A stretch of 64,000 nt of DNA from Rhodococcus sp. 06-462-5 (GTDB taxonomy: Bacteria > Actinomycetota > Actinomycetes > Mycobacteriales > Mycobacteriaceae), in the NCBI RefSeq assembly GCF_002258315.1, contig NZ_NOYD01000038.1:124001-188000 (forward strand), read 5' to 3'. The notes beneath the pieces were generated by a model that did no database searches, was not told where the DNA came from, and saw nothing but the letters and a program-made list of their open reading frames with translations. Both the position numbers and the translations under genes were made by a program. The first letter of the stretch is position 1. Each line of letters opens with the position of its first letter. This document shows, in pieces, positions 39,606 to 51,570 of the stretch.

Positions 39606-40492
39606 CAACACCGATCGTGCACGCGTGGATGCCGTCGTCGCCGTGCGGTGACGGTTGTCTACCGAAGAACCCGCCGACGGTGGGCCGAATCGTCCTCGCG
39701 CTCCGAATCGTACTGGCGTTGGCGGCGTTCGGGTTGCTGCCGGTGCTGGTCGTCCTCGGGGTGCCGTTCCCGCGGGTTCGCCGTTCGCTGACGCGGATCG
39801 GTGCTCGCACCCTGCTGTTCGCCATCGGGATCGACCTGACCGTGCTCGACGCGCGTTCGGAGCGGGAACGCTCCCGAACCGCCGCAGGTGCACTGCACGT
39901 CGCCGGTCACATCTCCTGGACCGACGTCGTCGTGCTCACTGCGGTACAGCCGTCGACCTTCGTCGCGCGCGCCGACCTGATCGACTGGCCGGTGCTCGGT
40001 CGCCTCGCGCGAGCCATGAAGGTACTTCCGATAGATCGGGCTCGACTGCATCAGCTCCCCGGCGTCGTCGATCAGGTGGCCGATCGTGTCCGCGCCGGCG
40101 GATCGGTCGTCGTCTTCCCCGAGGCCACCACCTGGTGTGGTCGCGCATACGGCTCGCTACGGCCTGCTCTGCTTCAGGCCGCGATCGACTCCGAGACCTG
40201 GGTGCAGCCGATTCGACTGCGCTACCTCGACCGGACCGGCGAGCAGACCACCGCCACGTGCTTCGTGGGAGACGAGACGATCGGCGCATCCATCGGCCGG
40301 ATCTTCCGCCTGCGAGGACTGCGTGCCGAGGTGGAGTTCACGGCCCCCGAGGCACCCGGCGGCGATCGACGCGACCTGGCTCGACGTTGCGAGGTGGCGA
40401 TTCGACGCGATGACGTCTACGACCCCACTGTGCACGAGGTGATGGCCGAGGCCGAACGCAGCCCGATGCCGCCGACGGTTGCGGCGGCCTGA
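39602..40492 (+). CDS. 1-acyl-sn-glycerol-3-phosphate acyltransferase-like protein (Rv3026c-like)
   Basis: 296 residues. A membrane segment at about 30-52 is followed by the PlsC motifs HxxxxD (HISWTD) and a VVVFPEATTW version of FPEGT. It adds an acyl chain to a lysophospholipid-like acceptor. It starts in a GTGA overlap with the OlsB-like gene, so the pair is probably a two-step lipid acylation module, either ornithine lipid or phosphatidate type. Confidence 0.83.
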   Translation: MTTPIVHAWMPSSPCGDGCLPKNPPTVGRIVLALRIVLALAAFGLLPVLVVLGVPFPRVRRSLTRIGARTLLFAIGIDLTVLDARSERERSRTAAGALHVAGHISWTDVVVLTAVQPSTFVARADLIDWPVLGRLARAMKVLPIDRARLHQLPGVVDQVADRVRAGGSVVVFPEATTWCGRAYGSLRPALLQAAIDSETWVQPIRLRYLDRTGEQTTATCFVGDETIGASIGRIFRLRGLRAEVEFTAPEAPGGDRRDLARRCEVAIRRDDVYDPTVHEVMAEAERSPMPPTVAAA

Positions 40493-40506
40493 CCGAACAT
40501 CGATCA

Positions 40507-40551
40507 CCGTGACCGCGGACCCACCTCGCGCAGGTAGGTCCGCGGTCACGG
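40507..40551 (+). terminator. Terminator hairpin before iscS
   Basis: A 15-bp perfect stem, CCGTGACCGCGGACC (40507-40521) with GGTCCGCGGTCACGG (40537-40551), plus inner ACCT/AGGT pairs. It ends the acyltransferase operon. Confidence 0.85.
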
Positions 40552-40574
40552 CAGCGGGTATCGTCTAGCCTGTT

Positions 40575-41813
40575 ATGCCTTCTGTGCGCAGTACGACTGC
40601 TCCCGTCCCGCCGCGGCCACCGGTGTACCTCGATCACGCAGCGACGACCCCGATGCTGCCGAGCGCGATCGAGGCGATGACCGCTGTGTTCGCCACGGTG
40701 GGCAACGCGTCCTCGCTCCACACCTCCGGTCGGTCCGCTCGGCGTCGGGTGGAGGAATCTCGCGAGTCGATAGCCGCGGACCTGGGCGCGCGCCCGTCCG
40801 AGGTGATCTTCACCTCCGGCGGCACCGAGAGTGACAACCTCGCCGTCAAGGGCATCTTCGCGGCCCGTCGTGATTCCGACCCCGCACTGACCAGGATCAT
40901 CGCCAGTTCGGTGGAGCATCACGCGGTGCTCGACGCAGTCGAGTGGCTCGTCGCACACGACGGTGCGAGTGTCACCTGGCTCCCGGTCGACTCCCAGGGG
41001 CGGGTCACCCCCGATGCGCTGCGCGCCGAGCTGGCGCTGCATGCCGACGAGACTGCGCTCGTCACCGTGATGTGGGCCAACAACGAGATCGGCACCGTCA
41101 TGCCGATCGCCGAGCTCGCAGCCGTGGCCGCCGAATACGGGGTCCCGATGCACAGTGATGCGATCCAGGCGGTGCCGCATCTGCCCGTCGCGTTCTCCGA
41201 GAGCGGTCTGTCCGCGCTCAGCATCGCAGCACACAAGTTCGGCGGACCGCAGGGCGTCGGAGCGCTGCTGCTCGGCCGCCAGGTGCCGTGTGTTCCGCTC
41301 TTCCACGGCGGGGGCCACGAGCGAGACGTTCGATCGGGCACCCCGGACACTGCAGGCGTCGTCGCCATGGCCGCTGCGCTGCGTTCGACCGTCGAGAACT
41401 CGGCGCGGCACCGTGCGGAACTGAGAGCACTGCGCGATCGGTTGATCGCCGGTATCAGAGATGCCGTTCCCGACGCCGTCCTCAACGGGCCGGAAGGCGA
41501 CGACCGGCTGGCGGGCAACGTGCACTTCACCTTTCCCGGGTGCGAGGGTGATTCGCTGTTGATGCTGCTCGACGCGGCAGGGATAGAATGCTCCACGGGC
41601 TCGGCGTGCACCGCAGGTGTGGCCAGCGCCAGTCATGTACTGATTGCGCTCGGATGCGATCCGGCCGTCGCCCGCGGATCACTGCGGTTCTCGCTGGGAA
41701 CCGGCTCGTCCGAATCGGACGTCACCACTGTGCTTGCGGCTCTGCCGCAGGTCGTCGAACGCGCTCGTGCCGCCGGTCTTCCCGGCGTCGGAGCTCGAGG
41801 AGGAAATCGCTGA
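40575..41813 (+). CDS. iscS: Cysteine desulfurase
   Basis: 412 residues. PLP-lysine is in [12 protein letters not shown] and the catalytic Cys in [12 protein letters not shown]. It takes sulfur from cysteine for Fe-S clusters and tRNA thiolation. The N-terminus has ~17 extra residues before [12 protein letters not shown]. The TGA overlaps the mnmA ATG by one base (TGATG), so sulfur delivery and tRNA 2-thiouridylation are co-expressed. By position it matches Rv3025c. Start ATG 40575; GTG 40584 is possible. Confidence 0.95.
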   Translation: MPSVRSTTAPVPPRPPVYLDHAATTPMLPSAIEAMTAVFATVGNASSLHTSGRSARRRVEESRESIAADLGARPSEVIFTSGGTESDNLAVKGIFAARRDSDPALTRIIASSVEHHAVLDAVEWLVAHDGASVTWLPVDSQGRVTPDALRAELALHADETALVTVMWANNEIGTVMPIAELAAVAAEYGVPMHSDAIQAVPHLPVAFSESGLSALSIAAHKFGGPQGVGALLLGRQVPCVPLFHGGGHERDVRSGTPDTAGVVAMAAALRSTVENSARHRAELRALRDRLIAGIRDAVPDAVLNGPEGDDRLAGNVHFTFPGCEGDSLLMLLDAAGIECSTGSACTAGVASASHVLIALGCDPAVARGSLRFSLGTGSSESDVTTVLAALPQVVERARAAGLPGVGARGGNR

Positions 41814-42901
41814 TGCGTGTTCTGGCTGCTATGAGCGGGGGAGTCGACTCGGCCGTTGCCGCGGCCCGTGCCGTGGACGAGGGCCACGACGTCGTCGGCG
41901 TACACCTGGCTCTGTCGACCGCTCCCGGTGCCCTGCGCACCGGTTCGCGGGGTTGCTGCTCCAAGGAAGACGCCGGTGACGCCCGTCGAGCGGCCGACGT
42001 ACTCGGAATCCCTTTCTACGTATGGGATTTCGCCGACCGTTTCAAAGAGGACGTCATCGACGATTTCGTCGCGTCCTACGCCGCCGGTGAGACCCCGAAC
42101 CCGTGCCTGCGCTGCAACGAGAAGATCAAGTTCTCCGCTCTGGCGGACCGCGCACTCGCGCTGGGCTTCGATGCCGTGGCGACCGGGCACTACGCGCAAC
42201 TGCACGACGGAGTGCTGCGGCGCGCCGTGGACGCGGACAAGGACCAGTCGTACGTGTTGGCAGTGCTGACCCAGGCGCAGCTCTCGCGTGCGATGTTCCC
42301 GATCGGGGACACCCCGAAGTCCGAGATTCGTGAGGAGGCTGCCGAGCGTGGGTTGGCCGTCGCCGACAAGCCGGACAGCCACGACATCTGCTTCATCCCC
42401 TCGGGCGACACTCGCGCATTCCTCGGCGCGCGGATCGGCGTGCGCCCGGGCAAGGTCGTCGATTCCGAGACCGGAGCCGAACTGGCCGATCACGAAGGCG
42501 TGCACGGGTTCACCATCGGGCAACGGAAGGGCCTCGGCGTGGAAGGACCGGCCGCGGACGGCCGTCCCCGCTACGTGACGTCGATCGAACCCGACAGTGG
42601 CACGGTCATGGTCGGCTCGGCGCAGAAGCTCGACGTCTGGGCGATCAGCGGAGACCGCGCGGTATGGACCGAAGGTACCGCCCCGACCGGCCCCATCGAG
42701 TGCGTCGTCCAGGTTCGCGCACACGGCGGACTGACCGAGGCGGTCGCCGAGGCAGCGGGCGACGGCATGGAGATCCAACTGCGAGCTCCGTTGACCGGAG
42801 TGGCCAAGGGCCAGGCAGCGGTGCTGTACCGCAAGGACATTCACGGAGACATCGTCATCGGCAGCTCGACCATCTCGGGCACTCGATCCGAGCGCGAGTG
42901 A
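41813..42901 (+). CDS. mnmA: tRNA-uridine 2-sulfurtransferase MnmA (TrmU)
   Basis: 362 residues. Thiolates U34 of tRNA-Lys, Glu and Gln. The PP-loop MSGGVDSAV is near residue 9, the first catalytic Cys in NPCLRCN and the second in [10 protein letters not shown]. The start ATG 41813 has GAGGAGG upstream and overlaps the iscS stop. Its last TGA overlaps the GTG of the next gene. Matches Rv3024c by position. Confidence 0.96.
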   Translation: MRVLAAMSGGVDSAVAAARAVDEGHDVVGVHLALSTAPGALRTGSRGCCSKEDAGDARRAADVLGIPFYVWDFADRFKEDVIDDFVASYAAGETPNPCLRCNEKIKFSALADRALALGFDAVATGHYAQLHDGVLRRAVDADKDQSYVLAVLTQAQLSRAMFPIGDTPKSEIREEAAERGLAVADKPDSHDICFIPSGDTRAFLGARIGVRPGKVVDSETGAELADHEGVHGFTIGQRKGLGVEGPAADGRPRYVTSIEPDSGTVMVGSAQKLDVWAISGDRAVWTEGTAPTGPIECVVQVRAHGGLTEAVAEAAGDGMEIQLRAPLTGVAKGQAAVLYRKDIHGDIVIGSSTISGTRSERE

Positions 42902-43917
42902 CCCCGGGCGTCTTCGCTGGACTGGCGACCGGCATCGGTTCGTGGCCGGGTACCGACATCCGTGAGGCCGCGGCGGTCGTCGTCGGAGAGTTCACCGAGC
43001 TCCCACACGTCGTCGAACTCCCGGCTCGCGGCCTGGGTGCGGACATGATCGGTCGCACCGGAGCCATCATGGTCGACGTCGAGCTCGACGTGCGCACCTC
43101 CGGCTATCGCGTCGTGCCACGTCCGATGCTCGCCGGTCGCCGGGCGACCGATTTCCTGGCCGAGGATCTCGACGTGCTCGAGGAACTGTGGGAGGTGTCG
43201 GGGCTTCGCGGCAGCGGCCGCACCATCAAGGTGCAGGCCGCCGGTCCGTTCACGATGGCGGCGCAGGTCGAACTTCGGCACGGGCATCGTGCCCTGACCG
43301 ATCGTGGGGCACTGCGGCATTTCGCCGAGTCCCTCGGCGAGGGACTCCGCCTGCACTGCGCGGAATTGACGCGTCGGCTCGGAGTCGAGGTTCTCGTTCA
43401 GCTCGACGAGCCCAGTCTCGCAGCCGTTCTGGCCGGCAGCCTGACGGGCATCACCGGGCTCGATTCGGTGCGCGCAGTCCCGGAACCCGATGTTCTCGAC
43501 CTGCTCGATTCGTTGGTCGAGACGATCGATCTTCCCGTCGCGGTGCATTGTTGCGCCGGCGACGTTCCGTTCGATCTGCTTCGCCGTTCGCGTGCGGTCG
43601 CAGTCGCCGTCGACGCGACTGCGCTGCGCCGCAGCGATTTCGACGGAGTCGGCGAGCTGCTGCAATCCGGCAAGACGCTGATGCTCGGGTTGATTCCGTC
43701 CGAAACCCCCGAGCGGCCGCCCCATTGGCGCGAACTGGCCGAGCCGGGCGTCACGTTGATCGACCGACTCGGTTTCGACAGGTCGGTACTCGCCTCCCGT
43801 ATCTCCGTGACGCCTGCATGTGGATTGGCCGGCAGCACACCGGAGTGGGCCCGTCGCGCAACAGGACTCGCCCGCGACGTGGCTGCCGCGTTCGGAGATT
43901 CACCCGATTCGTTGTGA
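42898..43917 (+). CDS. MetE C-terminal-domain-like (cobalamin-independent methionine synthase family) protein
   Basis: 339 residues, only the C-terminal-type catalytic half of MetE. Zinc-ligand-like Cys/His segments are visible: [11 protein letters not shown] and TPACGLAG, and [11 protein letters not shown] is a MetE-family motif. Such half-size proteins may be methyltransferases on other thiols; the activity is unknown. It starts in a GTGA overlap with mnmA. By position it matches Rv3015c. Confidence 0.8.
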   Translation: MTPGVFAGLATGIGSWPGTDIREAAAVVVGEFTELPHVVELPARGLGADMIGRTGAIMVDVELDVRTSGYRVVPRPMLAGRRATDFLAEDLDVLEELWEVSGLRGSGRTIKVQAAGPFTMAAQVELRHGHRALTDRGALRHFAESLGEGLRLHCAELTRRLGVEVLVQLDEPSLAAVLAGSLTGITGLDSVRAVPEPDVLDLLDSLVETIDLPVAVHCCAGDVPFDLLRRSRAVAVAVDATALRRSDFDGVGELLQSGKTLMLGLIPSETPERPPHWRELAEPGVTLIDRLGFDRSVLASRISVTPACGLAGSTPEWARRATGLARDVAAAFGDSPDSL

Positions 43918-43994
43918 CGTAACACAGCCGGTCGGAGTGAAACGCCGCAGACTTCGGGTCGATCGAGCCCACTACTATTGGGACGCCGAACAGG

Positions 43995-44010
43995 TGTGAC
44001 ACTATTCACA
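43995..44010. promoter_or_regulatory. CRP/GlxR-type binding site before the diguanylate cyclase
   Basis: TGTGACACTATTCACA has perfect TGTGA and TCACA half-sites with 6 bp between, the CRP/GlxR core. It lies 40 bp before the ATG of the GGDEF gene. A TACTAT -10 candidate is about 20 bp further upstream, so the protein might repress it. Confidence 0.65.
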
Positions 44011-44049
44011 TGGCCGTTGGGGGTCTGTTGAATACGTGGGAGTTCGGAA

Positions 44050-45237
44050 ATGGCATCAGGTGGTCGCGACTTCGACGAGGTTGCCTCCCTCCGGCGTTCC
44101 GGCAGGCACCGTCGAGGTCTCGTGGCGAAACTGGCCGCGGCCACCTCCGACTGGTATCGAGCGCCGCACGATTTCGAGTGGATCCTCAATCACAGATCGA
44201 CCCGTCCGCTGACCGGCATCATCCGTGCAGTGTTCGGCACCGCCACCGTCATGTACGCCGTCACCTCGATACTGATGTTGTTCAGCGACCTCGGGCCTCA
44301 GGGACGTGTGGCCATCGGCTGGGTTCTCTTCGTTCTGGTCACGCAGGTGTTCGTCGCCGCCCGGTGCGTGCTCGGGCCGATCCCGGGGAAGAAGTTCTTC
44401 GTCGCGTTTCTGGCCTTCGGGGACATTCTCACGACCTCGGTGTTGATTCTGTACGCACCTGTGGCGTCGCTGATCGGAACGGTGCTGTTCGCAGTCACTG
44501 GCGCGTTCTGCACCTACTTCCTCAGTCCGCGACTGCTGGTGGCGCACCTGGTGTGGACTGCGACGTTCATCATCGGGTTCGGCATTCGCACCTTCCTGTC
44601 GGTGATGGACGGCGAGGTGGACTACATCGACGGACCGTCTGTCGCCACCGCGACGGTGGTTCTGCTTCTGGCGACGGTGGGAGTACCCGCGTTCGCTCAG
44701 GTCGCCTGGACGACGCTGTCCAACGACGCCAAGCGGTCGGTTCTCGATCCGTTGACCGGGGTGTACAACCGGCGCGGCATCGACAGCGAACTGCTGGACC
44801 TGTGGCATCAAGCCAGCAAGCGCGGCATGTCCATGGCTTTCCTGGTTGTCGACATCGACAAGTTCAAGGCCGTCAACGACCGATTCGGGCACAGTCGCGG
44901 CGACGAAGTGATCGTGCGGGTCGCCGATCGGCTGCGCCGCCTGGCCCGGCATCAGGGCGGAGTGCTGGCCCGAACCGGCGGCGAGGAGTTCCTCGTCGCC
45001 ATGGTCGGTGATGCGCGGGGGATGGTCGATCTCGGCTTCGACATGGTTCGGGTGCTCTGTGACCGCCGCGACGACATCCCCGTCACCGTCAGTGTGGGAA
45101 TGGCGTTGTTGCGCGAGGACTCGGCTCTGTGGGACGTGGGCAAGTCCGTGGTCGGCAGAGCAGCCCGAACGGCGGACGCGGCGATGTACCGGTCCAAACA
45201 GTCCGGTGGAAACAGCTTGGTCATCGACGAGATCTGA
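44050..45237 (+). CDS. Membrane-bound diguanylate cyclase (GGDEF)
   Basis: 395 residues. Five or six membrane spans (about 57-230) are followed by a GGDEF domain with LDPLTGVYNRRGID, VDIDKFKAVNDRFGHSRGDEV and the active RTGGEEF. It should make c-di-GMP from two GTP. The RxxD inhibitory site expected five residues before GGEEF is absent (RHQGG instead), so product inhibition may be lost. The ATG has GGGAG 6 nt upstream. A CRP/GlxR-type site lies 40 bp upstream. Confidence 0.9.
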   Translation: MASGGRDFDEVASLRRSGRHRRGLVAKLAAATSDWYRAPHDFEWILNHRSTRPLTGIIRAVFGTATVMYAVTSILMLFSDLGPQGRVAIGWVLFVLVTQVFVAARCVLGPIPGKKFFVAFLAFGDILTTSVLILYAPVASLIGTVLFAVTGAFCTYFLSPRLLVAHLVWTATFIIGFGIRTFLSVMDGEVDYIDGPSVATATVVLLLATVGVPAFAQVAWTTLSNDAKRSVLDPLTGVYNRRGIDSELLDLWHQASKRGMSMAFLVVDIDKFKAVNDRFGHSRGDEVIVRVADRLRRLARHQGGVLARTGGEEFLVAMVGDARGMVDLGFDMVRVLCDRRDDIPVTVSVGMALLREDSALWDVGKSVVGRAARTADAAMYRSKQSGGNSLVIDEI

Positions 45238-45302
45238 TGCCTCGAACCGATGTCGCTCGATGCGCCGGTGTGCTCGGGTGCGACCTCTGCGATGATCGTG
45301 CG

Positions 45303-47709
<2,407 letters not shown>

Positions 47710-47739
47710 TCGGGCCGGGGACGCGTCGGTTCGGTCGCG

Positions 47740-48390
47740 TCAGTTCAGAACCGTCGCGACGATGCCGGCGAGATACCCGAGTCGGGCGACCTCCGAGGGT
47801 CTGAACTCCGGGCCACCCGGCCTGCCCAGCATCAGCACGGTGCCGGTGGTGCCGAGGGGAGCCGCGGCAATCTTGGTATCCATGTCGCGCCATACCTGGG
47901 GCACCCAGTCGGCGTCCGAATCCAGAGCCGCTGGAGCGTGCAGCGGGAACCACGGCAGCTCGGCGGCGTGAGTCTCGGGAGCCCCCGAGCTGCCCACCAG
48001 ACGGAACGGGCCGTGCGCGTTGGTGGCGACGACGGTGCTCCACCCCACTCGAAGGACGCGGGGGGCTCCGTCGACGAGCACCTGAAGTCGATCGTCGGAC
48101 GCCGCGGCGACCCGATCGATCAATTCCAGTTCCCGGTGCGTATCGAGGACGCCGGTGTACGGGCGGATGGAATCGACCCGTACATCGGTGAGGTTCTCGG
48201 CAGCTGTGATGAGAGTGTCCGGAAGCGAACCCGGAGCAACGTCGACCACCAGATCGTCGACTGCGTAACCGTCACCGCGTTCGATGACGTCGAGGGAGAG
48301 AATGTCCGCCCCGACCGAACCGAGCGCGACGGCCAACGATCCGAGGCTGCCCGGCCGGTCCGGCAGTTGGACGCGGAGCAGGTAGGACAT
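47740..48390 (-). CDS. ACT-domain protein (Rv3013-like)
   Basis: 216 residues. The N-terminal ~75 residues form an ACT domain (YLLRVQLPDRPGSLGSLAVALG). The rest is conserved but of unknown fold. ACT domains bind amino acids; the ligand here is unknown. The start ATG 48390 has AGGGAGC upstream. It converges on ligA with 30 nt between. Confidence 0.8.
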   Translation of the reverse strand: MSYLLRVQLPDRPGSLGSLAVALGSVGADILSLDVIERGDGYAVDDLVVDVAPGSLPDTLITAAENLTDVRVDSIRPYTGVLDTHRELELIDRVAAASDDRLQVLVDGAPRVLRVGWSTVVATNAHGPFRLVGSSGAPETHAAELPWFPLHAPAALDSDADWVPQVWRDMDTKIAAAPLGTTGTVLMLGRPGGPEFRPSEVARLGYLAGIVATVLN

Positions 48391-48696
48391 GTCACGCTCC
48401 CTTTCGACTTCTGGCGTACTTCGGCCACCCCAGCGTCATCGGTCGTTGCTGGCAGCTGGAAGGGAACACTGTGCACCCCGGCGCGAGCAATCCTTGCATC
48501 TTCGACCCGTCCGGTACGTTGCGCAACGCGGGCCGTGACAATTCCGACACTCCACGCGGCCGCGAGGCGTGAGTGAAGTTCGCGTAATGCTGCGCACTAG
48601 GCTGGACCGCGTTCGCGAACCCGTGAGGTTCGCTCTGTACGAATACGGGGCCGCTTCTGCAGGCTCCGCTCCTACCGTCTGAAAGGGGTCTACGCG
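48391..48696. promoter_or_regulatory. Divergent region with the gatCA promoter
   Basis: About 300 bp between the ACT gene and gatC. TAGGCT at 48598-48603 is a good -10 for gatCA, giving a 5' leader of about 87 nt before the gatC GTG. The leader has short GC-rich repeats but no recognisable riboswitch. No small gene was seen. Confidence 0.5.
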
Positions 48697-48996
48697 GTGC
48701 CAGACATCTCCCGCGACGAGGTCGCTCACCTCGCCCGGCTGTCGCGCTTGGCTCTCAGCGACGCCGAACTCGACGAGTTCGCCGGCCAGTTGGACTCGAT
48801 TCTTCATCACGTCAAGGCAGTGGCCGAGGTGGCGACGGACGACGTTCCGCCGACGGCCAACCCCAGCGACATCGTGAATGTGACGCGTCCCGACGTGATC
48901 GTTCCCGGCCTGACGCCGGAGCAATCGCTCTCCGGCGCACCGAACGCCGAGGAGGGCCGTTTCGCGGTGCCGCAGATTCTGGGAGAGAGCGAATGA
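48697..48996 (+). CDS. gatC: Asp/Glu-tRNA amidotransferase subunit GatC
   Basis: 99 residues. Helps fold GatA and joins it to GatB. The GatC signature [21 protein letters not shown] is at residues 8-28. The GTG has a GAAAGGGG site upstream. Its stop overlaps the gatA start as ATGA. gatB is 8 kb away here, while in many bacteria gatCAB are joined. Confidence 0.95.
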   Translation: MPDISRDEVAHLARLSRLALSDAELDEFAGQLDSILHHVKAVAEVATDDVPPTANPSDIVNVTRPDVIVPGLTPEQSLSGAPNAEEGRFAVPQILGESE

Positions 48997-50465
48997 CCGA
49001 CCTGACGAAGCTCGACGCGTCCGAGCTCGCCACCCGTATCCACGCCCGTGAGGTCAGCGCCGTCGAGGTGACCCAGGCGCATCTCGACCGGATCTCCGAG
49101 GTCGATGGTGACCTGCACGCCTTTCTGCATGTCGCAGCGGCCGAGGCACTCGCAGCGGCAACCGACGTCGATGCGGGATTGTCTGCGGGACACGCACCTG
49201 CCTCGGCTCTGGCCGGCGTGCCGCTGGCCCTCAAGGACGTGTTCACCACGACCGACATGCCGACGACGGCCGGTTCGAAGATTCTCGACGGGTGGATGTC
49301 GCCGTACGACGCGACACTGACCACGAAGCTGCGGGCCGCGGGCATTCCGGTGCTGGGCAAGACCAACATGGACGAGTTCGCGATGGGTTCGTCCACCGAG
49401 AACTCGGCCTACGGACCGACCAAGAATCCCTGGGACACCACCCGCATCCCCGGTGGCTCGGGCGGCGGCAGCGCTGCGGCGCTCGCGTCGTACCAGGCCC
49501 CGCTGGCCATCGGCACCGACACCGGTGGATCCATCCGCCAGCCGGCGGCACTGACCGGCACGGTGGGAACCAAGCCGACCTACGGCAGCGTCTCGCGCTA
49601 CGGACTGATCGCCTGTGCTTCCTCTCTCGATCAGGGCGGCCCGTGCGGTCGAACCGTGCTCGATACCGCATTGCTGCACGAGGTCATCGCCGGTTACGAC
49701 GCGCGCGACTCCACGTCGGTGGAGACGGCGGTTCGACCGGTGGTGGCAGCGGCACGAGAGGGTGCTCGCGGTGACCTGACGGGCGTGCGCGTCGGTGTCG
49801 TGAAGGAATTGCACTCGGACAAGTATCAGCCCGGTGTGATCTCGTCCTTCGATGCCGCGGTGGCGACACTGACCGAACTCGGCGCAGAGGTGGTCGAGGT
49901 GTCGTGCCCCAACTTCGTGCACGCATTGGCCGCCTACTACCTGATCCTTCCGTCGGAGGTGTCGTCGAACCTGGCTCGATTCGACGGCATGCGGTACGGA
50001 TTGCGGGCGGGTGACGACGGCAAGCACAGCGCGGAGCAGGTCATGGCCACCACGCGCGCGCAAGGGTTCGGACCGGAAGTCAAGCGTCGCATCATGATCG
50101 GGACGTATGCCCTCTCCGCGGGATACTACGACGCCTACTACGGCTCTGCCTTGAAGGTGCGCACGTTGATCGCTCGTGACTTCGATGCCGCATACGAGAA
50201 GGTCGACGTGTTGGTCTCGCCGACGACCCCGACGACGGCATTCCCGTTGGGAGACAAGGTCGACGATCCGATGGCGATGTACCTCAACGACCTGTGCACG
50301 CTGCCGACGAACCTCGCGGGTCACTGCGCGATGTCGGTACCGTCGGGTCTGGCCTCCGAGGACGGACTGCCCGTGGGTCTGCAGATCATGGCTCCGGCGT
50401 TCGCGGACGAGAGGCTCTACCGAGTCGGTGCCGCATACGAGGCCGCTCGCGGCGATCTGAGGTAG
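48993..50465 (+). CDS. gatA: Asp/Glu-tRNA amidotransferase subunit GatA
   Basis: 490 residues. Amidase-signature enzyme that supplies ammonia from glutamine. The catalytic Lys is in LALKDVF and the Ser-rich nucleophile region is [13 protein letters not shown] with [13 protein letters not shown]. Works with GatB to amidate Glu-tRNA(Gln) and Asp-tRNA(Asn). Starts in an ATGA overlap with gatC. Confidence 0.97.
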   Translation: MTDLTKLDASELATRIHAREVSAVEVTQAHLDRISEVDGDLHAFLHVAAAEALAAATDVDAGLSAGHAPASALAGVPLALKDVFTTTDMPTTAGSKILDGWMSPYDATLTTKLRAAGIPVLGKTNMDEFAMGSSTENSAYGPTKNPWDTTRIPGGSGGGSAAALASYQAPLAIGTDTGGSIRQPAALTGTVGTKPTYGSVSRYGLIACASSLDQGGPCGRTVLDTALLHEVIAGYDARDSTSVETAVRPVVAAAREGARGDLTGVRVGVVKELHSDKYQPGVISSFDAAVATLTELGAEVVEVSCPNFVHALAAYYLILPSEVSSNLARFDGMRYGLRAGDDGKHSAEQVMATTRAQGFGPEVKRRIMIGTYALSAGYYDAYYGSALKVRTLIARDFDAAYEKVDVLVSPTTPTTAFPLGDKVDDPMAMYLNDLCTLPTNLAGHCAMSVPSGLASEDGLPVGLQIMAPAFADERLYRVGAAYEAARGDLR

Positions 50466-50471
50466 TTCGAG

Positions 50472-51554
50472 GTGCTGCATCGGTGGGCTGCCGATCTGGC
50501 TCATCGGCCACTGCTGTCCGGTGCAGTGCCCGCGGTCGCGTTGACTGCGACCGCCCTCGTGACGGCTGTCCTGGTGGTCGCAGTCGTCCGAAGGGTACGG
50601 CGAGGCCGAGCACTGGGAACGGTGTTCGGCCCGCTGAGTGCTCTCGGTCTCGTGGCCTCGCTTCTGGTGGCGGCGACGGTACTGACCAATCTGACCGTCA
50701 CTCGATACCCGACGGTGGCGGTGGCGCTGGGCCACCGACCGGCCGTCCAGACCGAGGGCACCGGCAGGTTGATCGACGTGGACGTGCCCGGCACGATGTC
50801 GCACTTCGCCGCGCGGCCCGCGACCGTCTACCTTCCGGCGTCGTACGACGCCGGAGCGAGCGACCTACCGGTGCTGGTGCTGCTCACGGGCCAACCCGGC
50901 CATGTCGTCGACTGGATCGAGGGTGGTCGTCTGGCCCAGACGATGGACTCCTTCGCAGCACGTCACGGCGGCGCGGCCCCGATCGTCGTCGTGGCCGACG
51001 GACTGGGCGACACCGAGGCGAATCCGATGTGCATGGATTCGGACCTCGGAAATGCCGCGACCTACCTTTCCGTCGATGTGCCGCACTGGGTTCGGTCGAA
51101 TTTCCGGGCGTCCTCGGATCCGCGGGCCTGGGCGGTCGGCGGCTATTCCTACGGAGGCACGTGCGCGCTGCAGCTGGCGGTGACGGCACCGTCGGTGTAC
51201 CCCACCTTTCTCGACATCTCCGGTGAGGACGAGCAACGCCGCGGGACGAGAAGCGAATCCGTTGCAGCGGCATACGGCACGGACACCCCGGCGAACGAGG
51301 CGCGTTTCGACCGCACGACGCCGCTGAACATACTCTCGCGCACCAGCTTCCCCGATTCGGCCGGTGCCTTCGTCGCAGGCACCGACGACGAGGAATTCCG
51401 GCCGCAGACCGAGCGAACGTACAGGGCAGCAGAGGCTGCGGGTCTCGACGTGCACTACAGCGAGCTGCCCGGTGGTCACTCGATGCAGGTCTGGGCTCCG
51501 GCGTTGGAGCAGGAAATGGACTGGCTCGGTGGACGATTGGGGCTGCTCGACTGA
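50472..51554 (+). CDS. Membrane-anchored alpha/beta-hydrolase (esterase D/Ag85-like fold)
   Basis: 360 residues. Two or three N-terminal membrane spans (about 12-75) are followed by an extracellular esterase domain. The nucleophile elbow is GYSYGG; a DGLGDTEAN stretch and the final LPGGHSMQVW supply the likely Asp/His. Homologues are called putative esterases or mycolyl-transfer-like proteins; activity is unproven. It begins 6 nt after gatA and so is probably co-transcribed with it. It converges on the alpha/beta-hydrolase gene to the right. Confidence 0.82.
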   Translation: MLHRWAADLAHRPLLSGAVPAVALTATALVTAVLVVAVVRRVRRGRALGTVFGPLSALGLVASLLVAATVLTNLTVTRYPTVAVALGHRPAVQTEGTGRLIDVDVPGTMSHFAARPATVYLPASYDAGASDLPVLVLLTGQPGHVVDWIEGGRLAQTMDSFAARHGGAAPIVVVADGLGDTEANPMCMDSDLGNAATYLSVDVPHWVRSNFRASSDPRAWAVGGYSYGGTCALQLAVTAPSVYPTFLDISGEDEQRRGTRSESVAAAYGTDTPANEARFDRTTPLNILSRTSFPDSAGAFVAGTDDEEFRPQTERTYRAAEAAGLDVHYSELPGGHSMQVWAPALEQEMDWLGGRLGLLD

Positions 51555-51570
51555 ACGCCTGGCTCAGCCG

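Noticed and set aside
48807-50804. 665-codon minus-strand open frame over gatCA
   Set aside because: Antisense shadow of gatC and gatA.
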